The notes beneath the pieces were generated by a model. The model was not told the origin of the DNA and made no database searches. It was given only the letters and a program-made list of their open reading frames with translations. A program made the position numbers and the translations under genes. Shown piece by piece: positions 55,370 to 62,282 of a stretch of 64,000 nt of DNA (its first letter is position 1; each line of letters begins with the position of its first letter). Origin of the DNA: Mycobacterium colombiense (GTDB lineage: Bacteria > Actinomycetota > Actinomycetes > Mycobacteriales > Mycobacteriaceae); assembly GCF_001665835.1 (NCBI RefSeq), contig NZ_LZSX01000057.1:1-64000 (forward strand), given 5' to 3'.

Positions 55370-56032
55370 TTATTTCAGCACGTGCGCGTAGTCGGTGCGG
55401 CGGTCGTCGGCAATCAGCCCGGTCAGCACGTGGCGGGTCTGCAGCGCGATGTACTGGTCGATGCTGTAGATCGGGCCGAAGTGCCAGTGCTTGAGCGCCC
55501 AGCCGTGCGCGAGCAGCATGATGTCGAACACGGTGAGGTCGACGTCGACGCGGCGGAAGACGCCCTGGGCGATGCCGGCCTCGATCACCGCGCGCAGCGG
55601 TGCGGCGGTGGCGATTTCGAGGTCCTTGATCTGGGCGCGACCCGGCGCCCCGAGGGTGCGGCTCTCCCGGTAGGTCAGCACCACGCCGTCGAGGTTCTCG
55701 TCGACGATCTCGATGTAGCGGCGCACGCCCGCGGTCAACTGGTCGACGACGTCGTCGCCGGCGGCCTGGATGACCGGTGCCAGCTGATCGCGGAACACGT
55801 CCTGGATCCGCACGATGGTCGCGAGCAGCAGGTCCTCCTTGCTGCCGAAGTACTTGTAGATCAGGCCGACGCTGACGTTGGCCTCGGCGGCCAGATCCTG
55901 CATGGACATCCGGTGAAACCCGTTGCGGCCCATCACCTTGACCGCGGCATCGAGCACCTGACGGCGCCGCGAGCCGGCCCGGGCCGCACGTACCGCCTCC
56001 TCGACGGGCAGCTCGCTGTAATCGGTGACCAT
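55370..56032 (-). CDS. TetR-family transcriptional regulator
   Basis: 220 residues from ATG 56032; GAGGG lies 4 bases before it (GTG 56035 is the alternative). N-terminal TetR helix-turn-helix: RRRQVLDAAVKVMGRNGFHRMSMQDLAAEANVSVGLIYKYFGSKEDLLLATI (about 20-70). The C-terminal domain is an effector-binding helical bundle (IEAGIAQGVFRRVDVDL, HWHFGPIYSIDQYI). It is third in a tight minus-strand operon behind two acyl-CoA dehydrogenases, so it is probably an autoregulated, acyl-CoA-responsive repressor (inference). A candidate operator is at 58439-58452. Confidence 0.9.
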   Translation of the reverse strand: MVTDYSELPVEEAVRAARAGSRRRQVLDAAVKVMGRNGFHRMSMQDLAAEANVSVGLIYKYFGSKEDLLLATIVRIQDVFRDQLAPVIQAAGDDVVDQLTAGVRRYIEIVDENLDGVVLTYRESRTLGAPGRAQIKDLEIATAAPLRAVIEAGIAQGVFRRVDVDLTVFDIMLLAHGWALKHWHFGPIYSIDQYIALQTRHVLTGLIADDRRTDYAHVLK

Positions 56033-56039
56033 CACACCC

Positions 56040-57188
56040 TCAGATGCCCAGGTCCTTGGCGATGATCGTCTTCATGATCTCGTTGGTGCCGCCGTAGATG
56101 GTCTGAATGCGGGCGTCGACGAAGGCGCGGGCCACGCTGTATTCGCGCATGTAGCCGTACCCGCCGTGCAGCTGCAGGCAGCGGTCGGCGGTGCGCACCT
56201 GCAGGTCGGTGGTCCACCACTTCAGCCGGGCGGCGCGCGCGGCGGTCAGCTCACCCTCCAGGTGCTCGGCCAGGCAGTCGTCGAGATAGGTACGCGCGAT
56301 GTCGATTTCGGTCGCCAGCTCGGCGAGCACGAATTGGCTGTTCTGGAAGCTGGCGATCGGTGAGCCGAACGCCGTGCGGTCACGCACGTAGTCGAGGGTT
56401 TCGGCCAGGATGCCTTCGGCGGCGGCGACCGCCCCCACCCCGAGCGCGAGCCGCTCCTGGGGCAGGTTTTTCATCAGCTGGTAGAAGCCCTTGCCCTCCT
56501 CCTCGAGCAGATTGGCCTTCGGCACCCGCATGTCGGTGAAGGTGAGCTCGCTGGTGTCCTGGGCGTGCAGGCCGATCTTCTCCAGGTTGCGGCCGCGGGA
56601 GAAGCCGGGCGTGGCGGGGTCGACGACCAGCAGCGACAGCCCGTGGTGGCGGTCCGGCGAGGTGCGCACCGCAATGACGAAGAGGTCGCCGATCTGTCCG
56701 TTGGAGATGAACGTCTTGGCGCCGTTGACGACGTAGTCGTCACCGTCACGCACGGCCGTCGTGCGGATTCCGGCCAGATCGCTGCCGGTGCCGGGTTCGG
56801 TCATCGCGATGGCGAGCACCGTCTCGCCGGTGACCACGCCGGGCAGCCAGCGCTGCTGTTGCTCCGGCGTGGCCAGATCGGTGAGATAGGGCAGCACCAC
56901 ATCGTTTTGCAGCGTGAAGGCGATGGCCTCGGCGGCCGCACCCGCCCGCTGCAGCTCGTCGATCACGATCGCGTTGTAGCGGAAGTCGCACACGCCCGGG
57001 CCGCCGAGATGCTCGGGCACCGAGAAGCCCAGCAGCCCGAGTTTGCCGGCCTCGACGAACAGCGAGCGATCCCACTGGCCGTCCCGTTCCCAATTCTCGT
57101 GATTGGGCACGACCGTCTGTTTTACGAAATCGCTTACCAGGTGTCGAAACTGGTGATGCTCGGACGTGTACCGCAGGCGTGCGGCCAT
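56040..57188 (-). CDS. Acyl-CoA dehydrogenase
   Basis: 382 residues from ATG 57188. FAD-binding flavoprotein catalysing alpha,beta-dehydrogenation of an acyl-CoA. Family marks: LGLLGFSVPEHLGGPGV, IAMTEPGTGSDLAGI (FAD signature 1), GAKTFISNGQIGDLFVI, and RTAFGSPIASFQNSQF. The C-terminal segment has IQTIYGGTNEIMKTII, where YGGT replaces the MCAD-type YEGT, so the catalytic base is probably elsewhere, as in long-chain-type enzymes. Second gene of the operon, 11 bp after fadE7. Confidence 0.92.
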   Translation of the reverse strand: MAARLRYTSEHHQFRHLVSDFVKQTVVPNHENWERDGQWDRSLFVEAGKLGLLGFSVPEHLGGPGVCDFRYNAIVIDELQRAGAAAEAIAFTLQNDVVLPYLTDLATPEQQQRWLPGVVTGETVLAIAMTEPGTGSDLAGIRTTAVRDGDDYVVNGAKTFISNGQIGDLFVIAVRTSPDRHHGLSLLVVDPATPGFSRGRNLEKIGLHAQDTSELTFTDMRVPKANLLEEEGKGFYQLMKNLPQERLALGVGAVAAAEGILAETLDYVRDRTAFGSPIASFQNSQFVLAELATEIDIARTYLDDCLAEHLEGELTAARAARLKWWTTDLQVRTADRCLQLHGGYGYMREYSVARAFVDARIQTIYGGTNEIMKTIIAKDLGI

Positions 57189-57199
57189 CGATACTCCTG

Positions 57200-58384
57200 T
57201 CAGTGGAAGGCGTCGCTGCCGGTGAATGCCTGGCCGAGGATGAGCTGATGCATCTCCGGCGTGCCCTCGTACGTCAGCACCGATTCCAGGTTGACCATGT
57301 GCCGGATGACGGGATATTCCAGCGATATTCCGTTGCCGCCCAGTATGGTTCGTGCGGTCCGGCAGATCTTGATCGCCTCACGGGTGTTGTTGAGCTTGCC
57401 GAAGCTGACCTGCTCGGGACGCAGCCCGACGCTGTCCTTGAGGCGGCCCAGGTGCAGCGACAGCAGCTGACCCTTGTGCAGCTCGACGGCCATGTCGACG
57501 AGCTTTGCCTGGGTCAGCTGGAAGCCGGCGATGGGGCGGCCGAACTGGGTGCGTTGCGTGGAGTAATCCAGCGCGGCCTGCCAGGCCGAGCGGGCCGCTC
57601 CCATGGAGCCCCAGACGATTCCGTAGCGGGCCTCGGACAGGCAGGACAGCGGCCCGCGCAGCCCCTTGGCCTCGGGCAGCATCGCCTCGGCGGGCACCCG
57701 CACGTCGTCGAGCACCAGCTCGCTGGTGATCGAGGCCCGCAGCGACAGCTTGTGGTGAATCGTGTTGGCGGAAAACCCCGGTGTCTTGGTGGGCACGACG
57801 AAGCCGCGGATGCCGTCGTCGGTCGCGGCCCAGACGACCGCGACGTCGGCGACCGAGCCGTTGGTGATCCACAACTTGCGGCCGTTGAGCACCCAGTCCG
57901 AACCATCTTGGCGCGCCCGGGTTTTCATCGCGGCCGGATCGGAGCCGACGTCGGGTTCGGTCAGCCCGAAGCAGCCGAGCAGCTCACCGGTGGCCATGCC
58001 GGGCAGCCATTGCTGCTTCTGCTCCTCGGACCCGAAATTCCAGATCGCGAACATCGCCAGCGATCCCTGCACCGAGACCATCGATCGCAGGCCGGAGTCG
58101 GCCGCCTCCAGCTCCACGCAGGCCAGCCCGTAGTGCACGGCGGAAGCGCCGCCGCAGCCGTACCCGTCCAGGTGCATGCCCAGCAGGCCGAGTTGGCCGA
58201 ATCCCTTGGCCAGTTCGCGGACCGGCAGGTCACCGATTTCGAACCACTCCGCGACGTGCGGCAGGACGTGCTCGGCGCAGAACTCCCGGACGGTGTCGCG
58301 CACCGCGATCTCGTCGCTGGATAGCGAGGCGTCGAGGCCGAGCGGGTCGTCGCGGTCGAAGGCGGGTGGCGTCTTGGTACTCAT
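57200..58384 (-). CDS. fadE7: Acyl-CoA dehydrogenase, glutaryl-CoA dehydrogenase type
   Basis: 394 residues from ATG 58384. Contains SGLRSMVSVQGSLAM (glutaryl-CoA dehydrogenase-like), CFGLTEPDVGSDPAAM (FAD motif), RKLWITNGSVADVAVVWA, RTQFGRPIAGFQLTQAK, and the catalytic-base region VLTYEGTPEMHQLILGQAFTG with YEGT. Glutaryl-CoA-type enzymes take part in lysine/aromatic degradation, but the actual substrate is not known. Corresponds to Rv0400c (FadE7). First gene of a four-gene minus-strand operon; a palindromic candidate operator lies 54 bp upstream. Confidence 0.9.
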   Translation of the reverse strand: MSTKTPPAFDRDDPLGLDASLSSDEIAVRDTVREFCAEHVLPHVAEWFEIGDLPVRELAKGFGQLGLLGMHLDGYGCGGASAVHYGLACVELEAADSGLRSMVSVQGSLAMFAIWNFGSEEQKQQWLPGMATGELLGCFGLTEPDVGSDPAAMKTRARQDGSDWVLNGRKLWITNGSVADVAVVWAATDDGIRGFVVPTKTPGFSANTIHHKLSLRASITSELVLDDVRVPAEAMLPEAKGLRGPLSCLSEARYGIVWGSMGAARSAWQAALDYSTQRTQFGRPIAGFQLTQAKLVDMAVELHKGQLLSLHLGRLKDSVGLRPEQVSFGKLNNTREAIKICRTARTILGGNGISLEYPVIRHMVNLESVLTYEGTPEMHQLILGQAFTGSDAFH

Positions 58385-58438
58385 GGGATCAGCCTGCCAT
58401 CGTCGGGCCGCCGGTCACCACCGCCAAGCCGGACTGTG

Positions 58439-58452
58439 AATGAGAATTCATT
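58439..58452. promoter_or_regulatory. Palindromic candidate operator upstream of the fadE7 operon
   Basis: AATGA-GAAT-TCATT, a perfect 5+5 inverted repeat, AT-rich in an otherwise GC-rich spacer between the divergent fadE7 and DUF3054 genes. Its location fits control by the TetR regulator encoded in the operon. Confidence 0.5.
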
Positions 58453-58520
58453 TCCGACGAATCTAGGTTCACCGCGGCTGCGCGGTCAAGGATCGCGCAG
58501 CGCCCCGGTAGTCTGCCTGC

Positions 58521-58892
58521 ATGCTTAGGCTCCAGCGGCCGGCCTGGCTCGCGGTGGACGTCATCGGGGTGCTGGTGTTCTGCGCCCTGGGGCGCCGCAG
58601 TCACGACGAAGGCCTCAACGTCAGCGGCATCGCCGTGACGGCGTGGCCGTTTCTCACCGGCACCGTGGTCGGGTGGCTGATCTCCCGCGGGTGGCGGCGG
58701 CCGACCGCCGTGGTGCCGACCGGGGTCGTCGTGTGGTTGTCCACCGTGGTCGTCGGCATGCTGTTGCGCAAGGCGACCTCCGCGGGCGTGGCGGCGAGCT
58801 TCGTGGTGGTGGCGGCCACGGTCACCGCGCTGTTGTTGCTGGGCTGGCGAGTGGCCGCCGGGCTGGCCCTGCGGCGTCGCTCCGGCGTCTGA
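58521..58892 (+). CDS. DUF3054 family membrane protein
   Basis: 123 residues. ATG 58521 has TAGTCT ending 6 bases upstream, a leaderless pattern. Four helices: AVDVIGVLVFCALG, AWPFLTGTVVGWLI, VVPTGVVVWLSTVVVGMLL, FVVVAATVTALLLLGW. Corresponds to Rv0401. The function is not known. It is followed by a methyltransferase gene 7 bp on. Confidence 0.85.
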   Translation: MLRLQRPAWLAVDVIGVLVFCALGRRSHDEGLNVSGIAVTAWPFLTGTVVGWLISRGWRRPTAVVPTGVVVWLSTVVVGMLLRKATSAGVAASFVVVAATVTALLLLGWRVAAGLALRRRSGV

Positions 58893-58899
58893 GGCGACC

Positions 58900-59781
58900 A
58901 TGGCGCAGACGGCCGACGTGGCGGTGACCGCAACCTTTGGAGCGGCCGCGCGGGCGGTGGCCACCAACCAAGGCCTGCTGAACGATCCGTTCGCCGAGCC
59001 GCTGCTGTGCGCCGTCGGGATCGACTACCTCACCCGGGCGATCAAGGACCACGTGTTCGCTGAGGACGACGGCGACGACCCGGCGATGACGGCGTTGATG
59101 GACGCGCTGGCGGCGCACACCCGGTTCGTCGACGAATTCCTGGCCGACGCCGGCCGGGCGGGCATCCGCCAGGTGGTGATCCTGGCGTCGGGTCTGGACA
59201 CCCGGCCGTACCGGCTGTGGTGGCCGCCGGGGACCACGGTCTATGAGATCGATCAACCGCAGGTGCTCGACTTCAAATCCGGAGTCTTGCGGGGGCTGGA
59301 CGCCCAATTGGCCGCCCACCGGTGTGCGATCGGCGTTGACCTGCAACAGGATTGGCCGGCCGCGCTGCGGCGGGTCGGGTTCGACGCCGCCCAGCCCACG
59401 GTCTGGGTCGCCGAGCAGCTGCTCGTCGGGTATCTACCGCCCGACGAGCACAATCAGTTGCTGGACGGCGTCACCGCCTCGAGCGCGGCGGGCAGCCGGT
59501 TCACCGCCGATCACATGCCGACCTGGAATCCGTTGCAGCTCGGGGCCGAGCGCGCCTTCGTTGACGGCTGGCGGCAGCGCGGCCTGGACGTCGACCTGGC
59601 CAGCCTGACCTATCCCGGCGAATACCATTACGTGCCAGAATATTTGGCGTCGAATGGCTGGGAGACGGCCGGGCGCAGCATCACCGAGCTGCTGGGTGCG
59701 ATGGGGCTGGGCAGGCGGCGACGGACCGGGCCCGGCGACTCGGAGTTCATCCCGGAATACGTCATCGCGACGCGTGTTTGA
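58900..59781 (+). CDS. SAM-dependent methyltransferase, TIGR00027 (LCMT/PPM1) family
   Basis: 293 residues from ATG 58900. Family marks: LNDPFAEPLL (N-terminal), HTRFVDEFLADAGRAG, VVILASGLDTRPYRLWWPPGTTVYEIDQPQVLDFKSGVL (motif I and acidic loop, here split as ASGLDTRPYRL and YEIDQPQVLDFK), and VAEQLLVGYLPPDEHNQLLD. These putative leucine-carboxyl-type methyltransferases are expanded in mycobacteria (many paralogues), and several are implicated in polyketide or lipid methylation. The substrate is unknown. Confidence 0.9.
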   Translation: MAQTADVAVTATFGAAARAVATNQGLLNDPFAEPLLCAVGIDYLTRAIKDHVFAEDDGDDPAMTALMDALAAHTRFVDEFLADAGRAGIRQVVILASGLDTRPYRLWWPPGTTVYEIDQPQVLDFKSGVLRGLDAQLAAHRCAIGVDLQQDWPAALRRVGFDAAQPTVWVAEQLLVGYLPPDEHNQLLDGVTASSAAGSRFTADHMPTWNPLQLGAERAFVDGWRQRGLDVDLASLTYPGEYHYVPEYLASNGWETAGRSITELLGAMGLGRRRRTGPGDSEFIPEYVIATRV

Positions 59782-59790
59782 GTGGTAGTG

Positions 59791-60291
59791 ATGCCGGAAT
59801 CAAGCCCGCCGCACGGCCTGCTGCGGTTCGTGTCGGCGAACCACGACGACCCGCTGGCGCAACCGCTGCTGGCCGAGCTGGCCGTCGAGTATGCGCAGCG
59901 ATACGGCGGCACGCCGAGCACCCACCTGACCTGGCTGCCCGTGCCGCAGGCCGAGCTGGCGCCGCCGGACGGCGGGCTGCTGATCGGCCTGGTGGACGGC
60001 GTGCCGGTGACCGGCGGCGCGTTTCGTCGCTACGACGCCGACACCGCGGAGCTCAAGCGGATCTGGACCGACGGCGCCCACCGGCGCCGCGGCTACGCCA
60101 GGGAGCTGCTGGCGGCGCTGGAGGCCGAGACCCGGGCGCGCGGGTATCGGCGGCTCTACCTGATCACCGGCAACCGGCAGCCCGAGGCCGAGGCGCTCTA
60201 TGACGCGACCGGGTATACCCGGATAGCGCCGGACCCGCTGCCGTCGTGGGGCCCGTTCCTGCCGATCGCATTCGAGAAGTGGCTCACCTGA
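59791..60291 (+). CDS. GNAT family N-acetyltransferase
   Basis: 166 residues from ATG 59791; GTG 59782, one base after the upstream stop, is the alternative. GNAT core: ELAVEYAQRYGG, GAFRRYDADTAELKRIWTDGAHRRRGYARELL with the acetyl-CoA loop RRRGYA, RRLYLITGNRQPEAEALYDATGYTRI. The acceptor substrate is unknown. Followed by a convergent MBL-fold gene; an inverted repeat lies between (60325-60357). Confidence 0.85.
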   Translation: MPESSPPHGLLRFVSANHDDPLAQPLLAELAVEYAQRYGGTPSTHLTWLPVPQAELAPPDGGLLIGLVDGVPVTGGAFRRYDADTAELKRIWTDGAHRRRGYARELLAALEAETRARGYRRLYLITGNRQPEAEALYDATGYTRIAPDPLPSWGPFLPIAFEKWLT

Positions 60292-60324
60292 CTTGAGTGC
60301 CGCCCCAACGGCTTTCAAGGGATA

Positions 60325-60357
60325 TAGCACTTCCGGTATCAGCTAGCGGATGTGCTA
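60325..60357. terminator. Inverted repeat between convergent GNAT and MBL-fold genes
   Basis: TAGCACTTCCG, 11-nt spacer, CGGATGTGCTA pairs over 11 bp with one mismatch. Position 34 bases past the GNAT stop and 48 bases past the MBL-gene stop suits a bidirectional terminator. Confidence 0.5.
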
Positions 60358-60404
60358 GCAAGTTTGAGGGTCACGCAGTAGGAACTCTGGCGGTGCCGAT
60401 GTGG

Positions 60405-61151
60405 TCACTGAGCCAGCGAGATGGCGCGTGCGGTCGCTTCCCGGATGGGGCCGCGCCACACGTCGCCGTGCCCGGGCAACAAGACCTCGGTGTCCAGCAG
60501 GGCCAGCGCGTCCAGGCTGCGCAGCGAATTCTGCTGGCTGTGGCTGAACACCGCCGGCAGCAGCTGCGGCCCGCCGCGGCGCAGCAACGGGTGCCCGGTG
60601 ATCAGCGCGTCGCCGCTGACCAGCACGCCGTCCACCACGTACGAGCAGTGCCCGCTGGTGTGCCCGGGGGTGAACACCGCACTGGGGTGGCCCGGCAGGC
60701 CCGCGGCCACCTCGGCGGTCAGCGGCCGGGTGGATGGGATGCCGTCGCGAATCAGGCCGCCGCTACGCAGCACGTGCAGACCCCAGGCCGCCCAGCGCGG
60801 CCGCCAAATGCGCAGGGCGACATCGAAAACCGACGCCTGCTCCAGGTACTCCCGCTTGGCGTGCCCCACTTCGTCGGCATGGCAGTACACGTCGGTGCCG
60901 TATTCGCTGGCGAGCCAGATCGCCGAGCCCAGGTGGTCGATGTGGGCGTGGGTGAGCAGGACGGCGCGCACGTCGCCGGGGCCATAGCTCAGCTCCCGCA
61001 GCGACGACAACACGGCCTCGCGGTCGCCGGGATATCCGGCGTCGATCAGCAGCACGCCGGTGCCGTCGACGACCAGCGTCCAGTTAACGGCCTCGCCCCG
61101 AGCGAGGTACACCGTGTCGGTCACTTGAACGAGAGTCGGCGCCGATCCCAT
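60405..61151 (-). CDS. Metallo-beta-lactamase-fold hydrolase
   Basis: 248 residues from ATG 61151; TACACT lies 7 bases upstream, so the mRNA is probably leaderless. Zinc motif HxHxDH is intact in LLTHAHIDHLG, with further ligands in FTPGHTSGHCSY (His) and LVSGDALITGH (Asp) and the C-terminal LPGHGDVW (His). This is a binuclear hydrolase of glyoxalase-II-like order. Corresponds to Rv0406c. Substrate unknown. Divergent from fgd1, separated by 74 bp. Confidence 0.9.
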   Translation of the reverse strand: MGSAPTLVQVTDTVYLARGEAVNWTLVVDGTGVLLIDAGYPGDREAVLSSLRELSYGPGDVRAVLLTHAHIDHLGSAIWLASEYGTDVYCHADEVGHAKREYLEQASVFDVALRIWRPRWAAWGLHVLRSGGLIRDGIPSTRPLTAEVAAGLPGHPSAVFTPGHTSGHCSYVVDGVLVSGDALITGHPLLRRGGPQLLPAVFSHSQQNSLRSLDALALLDTEVLLPGHGDVWRGPIREATARAISLAQ

Positions 61152-61225
61152 GCCCGCGAGTGTAGGAGCGACCGCAAGCGCGGCTCAGCCGCGCCCGCGA
61201 TCCGCCCGAGGAGTAGAAAAGACTC

Positions 61226-62236
61226 GTGGCTGAACTGAAACTCGGATACAAAGCGTCCGCTGAACAATTTGCACCGCGCGAGCTCGTCGAACTCGCTGTC
61301 GCCGCCGAAGGGCACGGCATGGACAGCGCCACCGTCAGTGACCACTTCCAGCCGTGGCGGCACGAGGGTGGACACGCCCCGTTCTCGCTCGCCTGGATGA
61401 CCGCCGTCGGCGAGCGCACCAAGAGGCTGGTGCTGGGCACCTCGGTGCTCACCCCGACCTTCCGCTACAACCCCGCGGTCATCGCGCAGGCGTTCGCCAC
61501 GATGGGCTGCCTGTACCCGGACCGCATCTTCCTCGGCGTGGGCACCGGCGAGTCGCTCAACGAGATTGCCACCGGTTACGAGGGCGAGTGGCCGGAGTTC
61601 AAGGAACGCTATGCCCGGCTGCGCGAATCGGTGCGGCTGATGCGCGAACTGTGGCTCGGAGACCGCGTCGACTTCGAGGGCGAGTACTACCACACCAAGG
61701 GCGCCTCCATCTACGACGTTCCGGAGGGCGGCATCCCGATCTACATCGCCGCGGGCGGCCCGCAGGTGGCCAAGTACGCGGGTCGGGCCGGCGACGGCTT
61801 CATCTGCACCTCCGGCAAGGGCGAGGAGCTGTACAAGGACAAGCTGATGCCCGCCATGAAGGAGGGCGCGGAGGCGGCCGGAAAGAACCCGGACGACATT
61901 GACCGGATGATCGAGATCAAGATCTCCTATGACACCGACCCGGACAAGGCCCTGGAGAACTGCCGGTTCTGGGCACCGCTGTCGCTGACGGCAGAGCAGA
62001 AGACCAGCATTCACGATCCGCTGGAGATGGAGAAGGCCGCCGACGAGCTGCCCATCGAGCAGGTCGCCAAGCGCTGGATCGTGGCGTCCGACCCCGACGA
62101 GGCGGTCGAAAAGGTCGGCCAGTACGTGACGTGGGGCCTCAACCACCTGGTGTTCCATGCGCCCGGCCACGACCAGCGCCGGTTCCTGGAGCTCTTCGAG
62201 AGGGACCTGGCGCCGCGGCTGCGGCGGCTGGCCTGA
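61226..62236 (+). CDS. fgd1: F420-dependent glucose-6-phosphate dehydrogenase
   Basis: 336 residues, the M. tuberculosis length. GTG 61226 follows GAGGAG. Bacterial-luciferase-like TIM-barrel that reduces coenzyme F420 while oxidising glucose 6-phosphate to 6-phosphogluconolactone; it supplies F420H2 used to activate nitroimidazole drugs such as pretomanid. Marks: [39 protein letters not shown] (F420 site), [20 protein letters not shown] and [12 protein letters not shown]; phosphate-site Lys in [19 protein letters not shown] [11 protein letters not shown]. Confidence 0.97.
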   Translation: MAELKLGYKASAEQFAPRELVELAVAAEGHGMDSATVSDHFQPWRHEGGHAPFSLAWMTAVGERTKRLVLGTSVLTPTFRYNPAVIAQAFATMGCLYPDRIFLGVGTGESLNEIATGYEGEWPEFKERYARLRESVRLMRELWLGDRVDFEGEYYHTKGASIYDVPEGGIPIYIAAGGPQVAKYAGRAGDGFICTSGKGEELYKDKLMPAMKEGAEAAGKNPDDIDRMIEIKISYDTDPDKALENCRFWAPLSLTAEQKTSIHDPLEMEKAADELPIEQVAKRWIVASDPDEAVEKVGQYVTWGLNHLVFHAPGHDQRRFLELFERDLAPRLRRLA

Positions 62237-62258
62237 GGGGCGGGCGAATGGTCTCCGG

Positions 62259-62282
62259 CGCTGTGTCAGTTCAGTGACAGCG
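62259..62282 (+). promoter_or_regulatory. Hairpin covering the pta start codon
   Basis: TGTCA (62264-62268) pairs with TGACA (62275-62279) across a 6-nt loop, with CGC/GCG extending the stem beyond a 2-nt bulge. The GTG start (62274) lies in the loop/right arm, and no Shine-Dalgarno is visible, so translation may be limited by structure. Confidence 0.4.
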
